Part shown: piece after piece, positions 44,031-50,824 of the stretch | Layout of the letters: every line of letters begins with the position of its first letter | Position numbering within the stretch: the first letter of the stretch is position 1 | Notes under the pieces: generated by a model | What the model was told of the DNA's origin: nothing | Seen by the model: the letters and a program-made list of their open reading frames with translations, nothing else | Databases searched by the model: none | From: Oscillospiraceae bacterium Zagget12 | Lineage (GTDB): Bacteria > Bacillota > Clostridia > UBA1381 | Assembly (NCBI GenBank): GCA_001941225.1 | Contig: MSHM01000031.1 | Location: forward strand, 1-50,824 | Reading direction: 5' to 3' | DNA length: 50,824 nucleotides | Position numbers and translations under genes: made by a program

Positions 44031-47000
44031 AAGCTGATATACCGGAGCGTATTCTCCATCGGGTATCAGCTCCATTTCTCTCTCCAAAACATCTTCAGTA
44101 CCCGCATCTTTTCCGGTAACTCTGTAGCCGGTTATCGTTGTCATTAGATACGTTTCCACTGTCGGCTCGTCAATATCGTTGCCGAATGTAACGCTGCTTT
44201 CGTCTACGGTCAGCGTCAGCTTGGACGTTCTGCCCAAATCGTCGCATACATAGAGCGTGTACGTATCGTTTTTCGTTATAACCATCGAGTTTTCCTGTGA
44301 GTAGCCGCTTGCGTAGTTGTTCGCAAGCTCCAAATTCGCGGTGTCGATTCCGCCGGAGCCGTCGTCCGCCGCGTCCTCATCGGGAACGTCGGTTATAAGG
44401 CTCTGCGGAAGAATGTATATCGGCACATTGGAGCTTATCTTTGCAAGCGCCCTTGCGCCCGCCTCCTTAGGCGATACGCTTGAGAGCGAAACCGCTGCCG
44501 CCGCGTCAACAATAGTGAATTTCTCATCTAAAACGGTGTCATTCACATTGCCGAGTGCGTCCTCGCCGCGCACGCCGATATAATAATCGCCGTCCGCTCC
44601 GGCAAGATATACTTCGTATACCGAGATAACCTCGTCGCTGTTAGCCGCTACGCTTTCCGATGTCTTTGTGTGGGTTATCGCGCTTGCGTAATTGCCGAAA
44701 TAATCATCTGAGATATTTCCGTCCTCATCGACCGCGCTTTCAAGCTCGTCAGCCGGAATTATGGCAAGGTCGAATGTTTCCAAATCCATTCTCTTATCCG
44801 ACATCGTGATTACCGCGCTTGCGTCCAGTCTGTCGCCGACAGCTATATCCTTTTCGTATGAGTTCAATTCAGCCGTCGGACCCTCGCGGTCTATTTTCTT
44901 AATCTCTATCGGAACGGAAACGCTGTTGCCCGCCGCGTCCGTAACGGTTATTGAGGTTGTTACGTTGTCGCTTACGGTCACGGTGTAATTGGTGTACTCC
45001 AAAAGCTCGTCTTCAAGCTCAATATCCGCGTCCTCGTTTAGCGTGGTGTCCTCTGTTTCCTCGCCGGCGGCAGTGCCGATTAATTCAAGAGTTACCGCGC
45101 TGTCAAGCGGTGTAACGGTAAATTCATCGGTATAGGTGTCGGTTACCGTAAGCTTTCCGATTATATCGTCCGCCGTGCGCTCATCTTCGAGAGTTAAAAC
45201 ATATTCCGGAGCGGTTGTGTCGCGGAAGATTGTGAAGTATTCGTGCGCTATGCGGTAGCTTTCCTTTTCTATACCATCGCTCGAATCGCTGCTTGCCACA
45301 GCCTCATCGGCGTATATACCGGTTCTGCCCTCTGCGGCGATTATGAATTCCATCACTACTATGTTTTCGCCCTCTACAAGCTCCGCGGGAGCGTCTATTG
45401 TGTATTCACCCGTAAACGCGGACGATGTACTTGTCGTGCCGTCCTCGTTTTCGGTTGTTTCCTCCGATGCCGTAAGCGGATTTGAGAGCTTTGTCCATTC
45501 GCCCGCTATGCCGTCGTTTACTATTCTGTAGTAAAGATACTGACCCTCGGTTGTTGTAACCGCAGTGTTTGACGCGTTAATGAAGTCCTCATTGACATTC
45601 ACCTTTACGCTGTAGCTGCCGTCCGCTCCCACAAGCGGATATTCTCCGTATTCACTTGCCGTTTCCGCCGTAAGGGTTACCTCGGGCGCCGCGTTTCTTA
45701 TATATATTAAGCCTGTGGTCTGCTCCGCCAATCTGCCGTTCAAATCGGAGGACGTAACCTTTAGCTTATACGCGCCGGACTTTTCCGGAGCGAATATAAG
45801 ATTTTCGGAAACGCTGTAGGAGAAAGAGTCGCTGTAGCTGCTTATCGTGAACGGGTCGCCCTCGGCTGTGCCGTCGGCTCTGTAATATTGACCCGTAAGC
45901 TCCGCTACGCCTATTCCGTCGCTTGACGTTATGTTTATAACGTGCTCCTCGGCATAGCTGCCCGCCGTAGTGTCCGTTACGGAAAGCGTCGGCGCGGTGT
46001 GGTCAAAGGTGTAGCTAAACTCCGTTTCGCGCGACGATGTCTCTGTTTTCGCCGTGCATTTGAGAGTATATTCTCCGTCCCAATCCTCAATGCCGCTTAT
46101 CTCTCTTGTGTCTATCGTTCCGGTGTATTTTATCTCGTCCGTTACAGCCGTGCCGTCGCTGTCATACCATTGATAGTATATATCCGAGTCGGACGCGTTC
46201 GGGGTTTGAAGAGTGATAAGGTAATGATTGTATGTGCCGATTTCCGTGTCCTCCGCCGTGCAGGTGAGGTCTGTGTTTACAAGGCTTATAACCTTTGTTG
46301 TAACACCGCTTGTGTTGCCGAAATCGTCCTGTGCGAAATAATACAAACGTCCGTCGAACGAGCCGCCGTTTTCAACCTGTATAATCACCGCGCCGTCCGT
46401 GTCGCCGGATTGCTTATCCGCGTCCTGCGGAATAAACGCCCATTTGTTCTTTGTTTCGGTCGTTCCCGTTTCCGCGTCACTTTTGTCAAATTTGAAGTAA
46501 GCATCAGTTACGCCAATGCCCTCGGTATCTATGTAGTAGTAAACTCTGCCCGTGCCGGATAAATCCGAAATGCTGAAGTTATACCTCTTGGTAAGAGTGT
46601 TGGTTACATCTACCGTTTGGCTCTCCTTTACGGAGAACGTCGGAGCCTTGTTGTCAAGGTATATATTTTCAAGGGTTTGCGTGGTTTCGTTGTTCGCCAT
46701 ATACTTGCCGTATACCACCAGCGTATATTTGCCCTCCGTCTTTTCAGCCAAGGCTAGCACTATGCTTGACGGCGTGGTTCCCGATGCCGATGCCTGTTGA
46801 GTTGTCTTGGCGCCGGTGTAACCGTTTTTATCGTAAATTTTTACCGCCGTTGTATTGTCGCCCGTGCCGCTGACGAGTGAATATAGATACGCGGGACCGG
46901 TAAACGTATCATCGTCCAATACATACATATTCTCTGACGCTTGCGAGCTGAGTTTCAGTGACTTCGACCACTCGCCGAGCTTGCCCGCGCTGTCGTCGGC

Positions 47001-48473
47001 TACGGTATATTCAACCGTGGGTCTTATTGTGTCCAGTTTACTTTCACTCGAGTAATAGGAGGTATTGCCCAGGGTATATGTGGTGTCGCTTCCCGTCAGT
47101 GGCTTGCCTGTTTGGTGCAGGTAGAAGGTTGACGATGAATCATTGCTGACTCTGACGTCCATTTTAACGTCCGTAAGTATCAGAGTAAGACCGTTTACCC
47201 CCGAGGAATATTCTCCGCTAATGGGGAAGTAAAGCAATAAATTACCGGACGAGTCTGTATTTTTTTTGCTTAAACTGCTGTTTATATATACAGTGTTTTT
47301 TCCGTCGTCTACCTTAAGCTTTGCGTTGAAGGATACGGCTCTATACTTTACCGAATATGCTGTGTTCAGCCCTTTATTCAAATGGGAGAAATTTCCGGTA
47401 CCTCCGTATGTTATCGGAACAGTCACCGTGATTCCGTTGCCGCTTTCCTTATTATCGATATTATAATAATTGTAATCGGTAATGTGCGGCTCTGAGAAAT
47501 TCTCCGAGAATGTCGGTTCGCCGATGTCGAATACATTTCTCACAAAGGTATATGTTCTTTTGACTGTATAATCTTTGCCTGTATTATTCGTCGTTCTGCC
47601 GGCTTTGAATTTTATTTCCGATGTGATGGTAATGTAGTTGACTTCAAGATTGTTCATTGTTTCCAGCAATTTGGCTTTGCTCTCAATCGAAAATCCGACC
47701 TTTTTGCTGGTTGAGTTAGTCTTTCCCGTATATGTCGTTATTCCCAGCTGCGACGCGCTGTATGTCTTATAGCCTGTTCCGGCTTGAGATGTGGAGAGCC
47801 CCTTAGCCGCAACGCTGACGCTAACCTCCGGATAATCCATATAATCAAACATATTATATGATGTCATAAAACTGTCCGCATTGGTTCCGTCCCATATCAC
47901 GGAAAAGGCGCTTGAGCTTTGACTTTTGCTTACGTCCAATACCGTTGTACCGCCCAAATTTGTCGCCAAATTATCAAGGCTGACGGAAAGCTCGTCAGGT
48001 ATGCTCAATGTCCAGCTTTTACTCTTGTCGTGCTTGCTGCCGTTTTGAGTTTCTATCCAGGTATTGCCTCCATCAAGCTTAGCCAGACGAATATAATATT
48101 GGCTTGACGCGTTGTTTTTGGCTTTTACTCCCAGATAAACATAATCTATGCAGACCGCGTTGTTGCCCGGATTTGTTATCGTAAGTCCGGTAAGCTGCCA
48201 CGGCGCCACATTTGTTTCTATATATTTCGTTTCCGTATAGCTGCCTGTACTTACACCGCCAAGATCCTTTTGCAGGTAGCTGTTGCTGCCATAGTACAGC
48301 TTGACATTCAGATTGTTGCCGGTTCCGGATTCGTTTGCGTCCGCTGCTCTAAGAAAAATTGAATATGTCCACTGCGTGCTGCTGCTGTTCGCCGCGAAGG
48401 TTATATTCGGTATAAACGCGCTAATCATCGTGAGGCATAACAGCCATGCCCATAATTTCTTTGTAACTTTCAT
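44028..48473 (-). CDS. N-terminal part of an interrupted giant surface protein
   Basis: A 1,481-residue product: signal peptide (about 1-27, 'LWAWLLCLTMISAFIPNITFA'), a beta-rich N-terminal part of about 480 residues, then a chain of Ig-like modules with repeated 'DxxAPTxS/DxxxP' starts (LDNKAPTFS, FDHTAPTLS, RDTTAPEYV, IDREGPTAE). Such modules make long stalks on Gram-positive cells. No SLH, LPXTG or other anchor is present in this part or its continuation. The ATG at 48473 lies 8 bases after AAGGAG; the GTG two codons upstream is too close. It is the first large gene of the surface cluster. Confidence 0.8.
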   Translation of the reverse strand: MKVTKKLWAWLLCLTMISAFIPNITFAANSSSTQWTYSIFLRAADANESGTGNNLNVKLYYGSNSYLQKDLGGVSTGSYTETKYIETNVAPWQLTGLTITNPGNNAVCIDYVYLGVKAKNNASSQYYIRLAKLDGGNTWIETQNGSKHDKSKSWTLSIPDELSVSLDNLATNLGGTTVLDVSKSQSSSAFSVIWDGTNADSFMTSYNMFDYMDYPEVSVSVAAKGLSTSQAGTGYKTYSASQLGITTYTGKTNSTSKKVGFSIESKAKLLETMNNLEVNYITITSEIKFKAGRTTNNTGKDYTVKRTYTFVRNVFDIGEPTFSENFSEPHITDYNYYNIDNKESGNGITVTVPITYGGTGNFSHLNKGLNTAYSVKYRAVSFNAKLKVDDGKNTVYINSSLSKKNTDSSGNLLLYFPISGEYSSGVNGLTLILTDVKMDVRVSNDSSSTFYLHQTGKPLTGSDTTYTLGNTSYYSSESKLDTIRPTVEYTVADDSAGKLGEWSKSLKLSSQASENMYVLDDDTFTGPAYLYSLVSGTGDNTTAVKIYDKNGYTGAKTTQQASASGTTPSSIVLALAEKTEGKYTLVVYGKYMANNETTQTLENIYLDNKAPTFSVKESQTVDVTNTLTKRYNFSISDLSGTGRVYYYIDTEGIGVTDAYFKFDKSDAETGTTETKNKWAFIPQDADKQSGDTDGAVIIQVENGGSFDGRLYYFAQDDFGNTSGVTTKVISLVNTDLTCTAEDTEIGTYNHYLITLQTPNASDSDIYYQWYDSDGTAVTDEIKYTGTIDTREISGIEDWDGEYTLKCTAKTETSSRETEFSYTFDHTAPTLSVTDTTAGSYAEEHVINITSSDGIGVAELTGQYYRADGTAEGDPFTISSYSDSFSYSVSENLIFAPEKSGAYKLKVTSSDLNGRLAEQTTGLIYIRNAAPEVTLTAETASEYGEYPLVGADGSYSVKVNVNEDFINASNTAVTTTEGQYLYYRIVNDGIAGEWTKLSNPLTASEETTENEDGTTSTSSAFTGEYTIDAPAELVEGENIVVMEFIIAAEGRTGIYADEAVASSDSSDGIEKESYRIAHEYFTIFRDTTAPEYVLTLEDERTADDIIGKLTVTDTYTDEFTVTPLDSAVTLELIGTAAGEETEDTTLNEDADIELEDELLEYTNYTVTVSDNVTTSITVTDAAGNSVSVPIEIKKIDREGPTAELNSYEKDIAVGDRLDASAVITMSDKRMDLETFDLAIIPADELESAVDEDGNISDDYFGNYASAITHTKTSESVAANSDEVISVYEVYLAGADGDYYIGVRGEDALGNVNDTVLDEKFTIVDAAAAVSLSSVSPKEAGARALAKISSNVPIYILPQSLITDVPDEDAADDGSGGIDTANLELANNYASGYSQENSMVITKNDTYTLYVCDDLGRTSKLTLTVDESSVTFGNDIDEPTVETYLMTTITGYRVTGKDAGTEDVLEREMELIPDGEYAPVYQL

Positions 48474-48542
48474 TTTCACATCTCCTTTATAATGGTTTTT
48501 GTTGGATTTCGGAGCCTTTTTCCGTTCATGCTCCGTTTTTGA

Positions 48543-48833
48543 TTAGTCCTTGCGCCGCCTTTCCTCGTTTATGCAGGCGCCTATCCATGTGTGCTCATCT
48601 GCCCGTCTGTAAAATCGGCAGGAGCCGCAGTCGGGACATTTTCCGCCCTCATCGTATTCGGCAAGATCGCAGGCATCCTCTCCGGCGAACATTATCGGGT
48701 GTCCCGCCGGAGTGAAAACGACCTTTTCAATCCACTCTCGGTAGTCCTCGATGTATATTCCCGTACGGTCATCGCGCCGCAGCGGAACTGTAATCTCTAC
48801 GCCGTCGAATGTATACTTCTTTCTCTCATTCAT
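48543..48833 (-). CDS. Small cysteine-containing protein of unknown function
   Basis: A 96-residue protein with KYTFDGVEITVPLRRDDRTG at the N-terminus and a cysteine cluster near the end (ACDLAEY...CPDCGSCRFY...WIGACIN), which could bind zinc or another metal. I do not recognise a family. A strong GAGGAGGTAAG site precedes the ATG. It lies 70 bases upstream of the giant surface-protein gene in the same direction, and may share its transcript because no good promoter is visible between them. Confidence 0.65.
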   Translation of the reverse strand: MNERKKYTFDGVEITVPLRRDDRTGIYIEDYREWIEKVVFTPAGHPIMFAGEDACDLAEYDEGGKCPDCGSCRFYRRADEHTWIGACINEERRRKD

Positions 48834-48913
48834 AACTTACCTCCTCTCGTTCATACTTTAACCTAATTAATATTTTACGTTATTTTCTTCATTTTGAACA
48901 CACCCATTTTCGC

Positions 48914-48961
48914 AAAAAAATGGGTAGGTACCCGCCCCGCGTTTAAGGCGTGTATCTACCC
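48914..48961 (-). terminator. Terminator of the LuxR-type regulator gene
   Basis: On the minus strand GGGTAG and CTACCC close an imperfect long hairpin that also pairs TACACGCC with part of GGGCGGGTA. It is followed by A and seven T, 28 bases past the stop at 48989. Confidence 0.75.
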
Positions 48962-48988
48962 GTATATTTTTTGTTTTAATTATCCGGT

Positions 48989-50218
48989 CTATCTCAACAT
49001 AAATTGCGACAAATCCTTGCGCTGCGAAATTCCGAGCTTTTGCAGAACGGCGGAAATGTGCATTTTTATTGTGTTCGTTGAAACGTCAAGATGCGACGCT
49101 ATTTCCTTGTTCGACCAACCGCGCGCCGCAAGCATTGCGACGGTAAATTCCGTGGTGGTCAAATCGTCCGCGACGTAATGTCCGGTGTCGGGATTATGTA
49201 TTTTGCGCCACCCCGCCGAAAAGCTGTAGGTGATGTTTATCATACGCTTGAAGTCGTCGGGATAGTCCTTTTTGATAACCGCCTCAAGCATACCGCCCAA
49301 AAGTCCGTGATGCTCGCCGAATGCCTCTATCATATCGTCCGGTTGGGCGATTTTCCATGCCTCCAAAAGGTTTTCCTTTGCCTGCTGCGGCTGTTTCATA
49401 TTGATATATCCCATCGCCGCAACAAGGTGCAGGTAAATTGCCGGCATCGGGTACAGCTCGCCCTCGATGGCAAGTGCCGTTTCCGCTATGCCGATGCACG
49501 CGCCGTACTGCTTTTTGAGATACGCGTGGTGCGCCTCCGCGTACAAGGCAAGCAGGCGCAGTCCCGACGGCAGAATGTGAAGAAACTGCTTTATCGGAAC
49601 GGTGGTTTCCGGCAGCGGAAGATGCAAAAGCACGTTCGCGCACGCCGATACGCATACAGAGTACGCCCGATAAATCGCGGGCGTGCTTTCGTCCACCGCC
49701 TCGGCTGTCGAGCGTATCTGCGCCAATGCCTGGCGCGCTCTCGGGATTCGGTCAAGCGCGAGGTTCGCGTAGGCGTACAGCAGGCACGCCGAAAGGCGCA
49801 GCGCCAAATCCTTGTTAGTCAGGTATTCCTCCACTATGTCCGACGCTTTCGCGGATTGTCCGCTGAGGTAATAATATTCGGCAAGCGCGATATTGCGCGT
49901 GTCCGCGTCCTCTATTTTATCGATTGACTCCATAATGGAGCCTAATTTGTACGGTGTGTTTATCAAAGGCAACGCTTGGCGCAGCTTTTTCTCCGGCTCG
50001 GTTTCGTCGGTTTCCTCGGGCAGTTCCTCCGTGTCGGTCTTTTCCGCGTCAGCCGCGGCTGCCTTTTTGTCGGCGGGCTTTTCGGCGTTCGGCGGAATCG
50101 CCCACGCTCTGCCGAATTTCACCGCGCCATCGACGCGCCCCTCCGTACAACAGCGCTGTGCGTACCGCTCGGATACTCCCCATTTTGCCGCCGCGTCCTT
50201 GACTGATATATATTCCAT
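48989..50218 (-). CDS. LuxR-type transcriptional regulator with a second, N-terminal DNA-binding motif
   Basis: A 409-residue protein. Residues 1-50 (MEYISVKDAAAKWGVSERYA, GRVDGAVKFGRAWAIP) form an excisionase/MerR-like HTH with its wing. A charged Glu-Lys-Ala linker follows (about 48-80). The middle (about 85-330) is helical and TPR-like, as in MalT-type regulators. The last 65 residues are a LuxR HTH (LTTTEFTVAMLAARGWSNKEIASHLDVSTNTIKMHIS). It is probably a stand-alone activator responding to an unknown signal through the TPR part. The ATG at 50218 follows GGGGGAG; the frame extends 22 codons further without support and without a clear site. Confidence 0.85.
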   Translation of the reverse strand: MEYISVKDAAAKWGVSERYAQRCCTEGRVDGAVKFGRAWAIPPNAEKPADKKAAAADAEKTDTEELPEETDETEPEKKLRQALPLINTPYKLGSIMESIDKIEDADTRNIALAEYYYLSGQSAKASDIVEEYLTNKDLALRLSACLLYAYANLALDRIPRARQALAQIRSTAEAVDESTPAIYRAYSVCVSACANVLLHLPLPETTVPIKQFLHILPSGLRLLALYAEAHHAYLKKQYGACIGIAETALAIEGELYPMPAIYLHLVAAMGYINMKQPQQAKENLLEAWKIAQPDDMIEAFGEHHGLLGGMLEAVIKKDYPDDFKRMINITYSFSAGWRKIHNPDTGHYVADDLTTTEFTVAMLAARGWSNKEIASHLDVSTNTIKMHISAVLQKLGISQRKDLSQFMLR

Positions 50219-50368
50219 AATAATCGCTCCCCCATGTTGCGTTCGTTTGAGCGCGAATTTATATACAATGTAATTATACATCAATAAGCGGCTTTGCTCC
50301 CATCATTGCCACTCCGCGCCACCGCAAACACTATTAAACCAACTGTCAACATATTTATTCTCCCCGCG

Positions 50369-50557
50369 TCAATCCTTGTCCTCGTCTACTGTTTCAAACA
50401 GCTCAGTAGGATAAAGGTGGCCTTGTATTTCTTCATCTTCGTCATAACCCTCTTCGTCTATTATCCTGAAAAATCCATCTTCTTCGTCTAAACATTCATA
50501 TATTTTGTCTTTCAGCAAACAACAAGATTGACTTTCGCCAAGATACTTAACCTTCAT
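50369..50557 (-). CDS. Small acidic conserved protein of unknown function
   Basis: A 62-residue acidic protein (KVKYLGESQ..., KIYECLDEEDGFFRIIDEEG, LYPTELFE). The pattern is that of a small clostridial protein family of unknown role. The ATG at 50557 follows AAAGAGATGG; a TTG at 50560 is a weaker alternative. A short frame ends 12 bases upstream. Confidence 0.65.
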   Translation of the reverse strand: MKVKYLGESQSCCLLKDKIYECLDEEDGFFRIIDEEGYDEDEEIQGHLYPTELFETVDEDKD

Positions 50558-50569
50558 CAAACCATCTCT

Positions 50570-50689
50570 TTACTTCCATCTAAACTCTTCCTGTATCGTC
50601 GGATTCATACCACTCGTACCGGGACAATCGGCTGTAGCGCCCGACGGCAATTCAAACTTTTCATCCTGCAATACCGCAACGCCGTTCAT
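50570..50689 (-). CDS. Possible 39-residue protein or gene fragment
   Basis: The frame reads MNGVAVLQDEKFELPSG..., with CPGTSGMNP and a tail IQEEFRWK. It is coding-like and followed after 12 bases by the 62-residue protein gene. The ATG has no ribosome binding site, and the frame can be extended to a GTG at 50713 only by running into the tRNA terminator. It may be the last part of a gene truncated near the tRNA, or a true small gene. Confidence 0.35.
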   Translation of the reverse strand: MNGVAVLQDEKFELPSGATADCPGTSGMNPTIQEEFRWK

Positions 50690-50713
50690 TTTAGCGTGTG
50701 TTTGCGATTGCAC

Positions 50714-50745
50714 AAAAAAGACAGATGCTTAAGCACCTGTCTTTT
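50714..50745 (-). terminator. Terminator after the tRNA gene
   Basis: AAAAGACAG and CTGTCTTTT pair around GTGCTTAAGCAT with one inner mismatch. It lies 9 bases past the tRNA 3' end, with six T following on the minus strand. Confidence 0.75.
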
Positions 50746-50753
50746 CTAAATCT

Positions 50754-50824
50754 TGGTGGACCATCTAGGACTCGAACCTAGGACCGTCCGGTTATGAGCC
50801 GGATGCTCTAACCAACTGAGCTAA
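50754..50824 (-). tRNA. tRNA-Met (CAT anticodon), 5' end outside the window
   Basis: The visible 71 bases hold the D arm (GCTCAGTTGGTTAGAGC), an anticodon stem TCCGG/CCGGA with loop CTCATAA (anticodon CAT), a T arm with GGTTCGAGTCC, the acceptor 3' strand and an encoded CCA. About six bases of the 5' acceptor strand are missing. The anticodon stem lacks the three G-C pairs of initiator tRNA, so it is the elongator type, or an Ile tRNA whose CAT is modified to lysidine; sequence alone cannot separate these. Confidence 0.92.

Noticed and set aside
44028-44110. Selenocysteine insertion at the in-frame TGA of the giant surface protein
   Set aside because: The only nearby hairpin has a 4-bp stem about 34 bases away and lacks typical bacterial SECIS features; a structural surface repeat is also an unlikely selenoprotein.
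34701-48473. Reassignment of TGA to tryptophan or glycine as the reason for the interrupted frame
   Set aside because: Several conserved genes in the window end at TGA in tight overlaps (DUF421/DUF4363, trxB/amidohydrolase, DUF6017/Cys-rich VLP), so TGA is a working stop.
48495-48535. + strand terminator-like hairpin (CGGAGC/GCTCCG then T5) between the cysteine protein and giant gene
   Set aside because: It points against the genes on both sides and has only a 6-bp stem with a 14-base loop.
1-50824. CRISPR arrays, phage structural genes, restriction or other defence systems
   Set aside because: I saw no regularly spaced repeats and no recognisable phage or defence proteins in the window.

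Overview
The window looks like a chromosomal segment of a Gram-positive member of the Clostridia. The evidence is the set of S-layer homology (SLH) surface proteins, Firmicutes-type AGGAGG ribosome binding sites, frequent TTG and GTG starts, copper-amine-oxidase-like 'stalk' domains, DUF421/DUF4363 and YerC family genes, and a DUF6017/Cys-rich-VLP pair typical of clostridial integrative elements. TGA is used as a normal stop in several genes, so the standard bacterial code applies. I cannot name the species.

Layout. Positions 1-1.8 kb carry a partial gene and the remnant of an integrative element (DUF6017 replication-type protein and Cys-rich VLP protein). Positions 2.2-7.7 kb encode a duplicated D-Ala-D-Ala carboxypeptidase, then a phosphate uptake operon: a PstS-like lipoprotein with its halves in swapped order, plus a Na+/phosphate symporter, behind Pho-box-like repeats and a structured leader. 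Positions 7.9-10.4 kb hold a secreted tannase-like esterase and a lone BMC-like protein. Positions 10.5-14 kb hold two small XRE regulators, rsmA, mntP and a DUF421-DUF4363 pair. Positions 14-19 kb on the + strand hold a YerC-like regulator, a methyltransferase, gyrA and two tandem cyclophilins that share an identical 112-bp tract. Positions 19-22.4 kb form a minus-strand operon ung-coaE-transglycosylase-cytidylate-kinase-like-uppP. Positions 22.5-25.8 kb hold a dockerin-like secreted protein and an SLH protein with two cohesin-like repeats. Positions 26-29.3 kb hold a membrane protein, a small MITE-like element and a large NlpC/P60 hydrolase. Positions 29.5-34.5 kb hold prfA and a mannonate-oxidoreductase-type SDR on +, then an amidohydrolase, trxB and a polyprenol glycosyltransferase on -. 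Positions 34.7-48.8 kb are a giant surface-protein cluster. Positions 49-50.8 kb hold a LuxR-type regulator, small proteins and a tRNA-Met cut by the window edge.

Most of the window is housekeeping or envelope biology: peptidoglycan trimming, lipid-carrier recycling, surface display and phosphate supply. The observations most worth following are the circularly permuted PstS, the cohesin-like/dockerin-like neighbour pair (a possible small cellulosome-like system), and a roughly 2,430-codon surface-protein frame interrupted by a single in-frame TGA.
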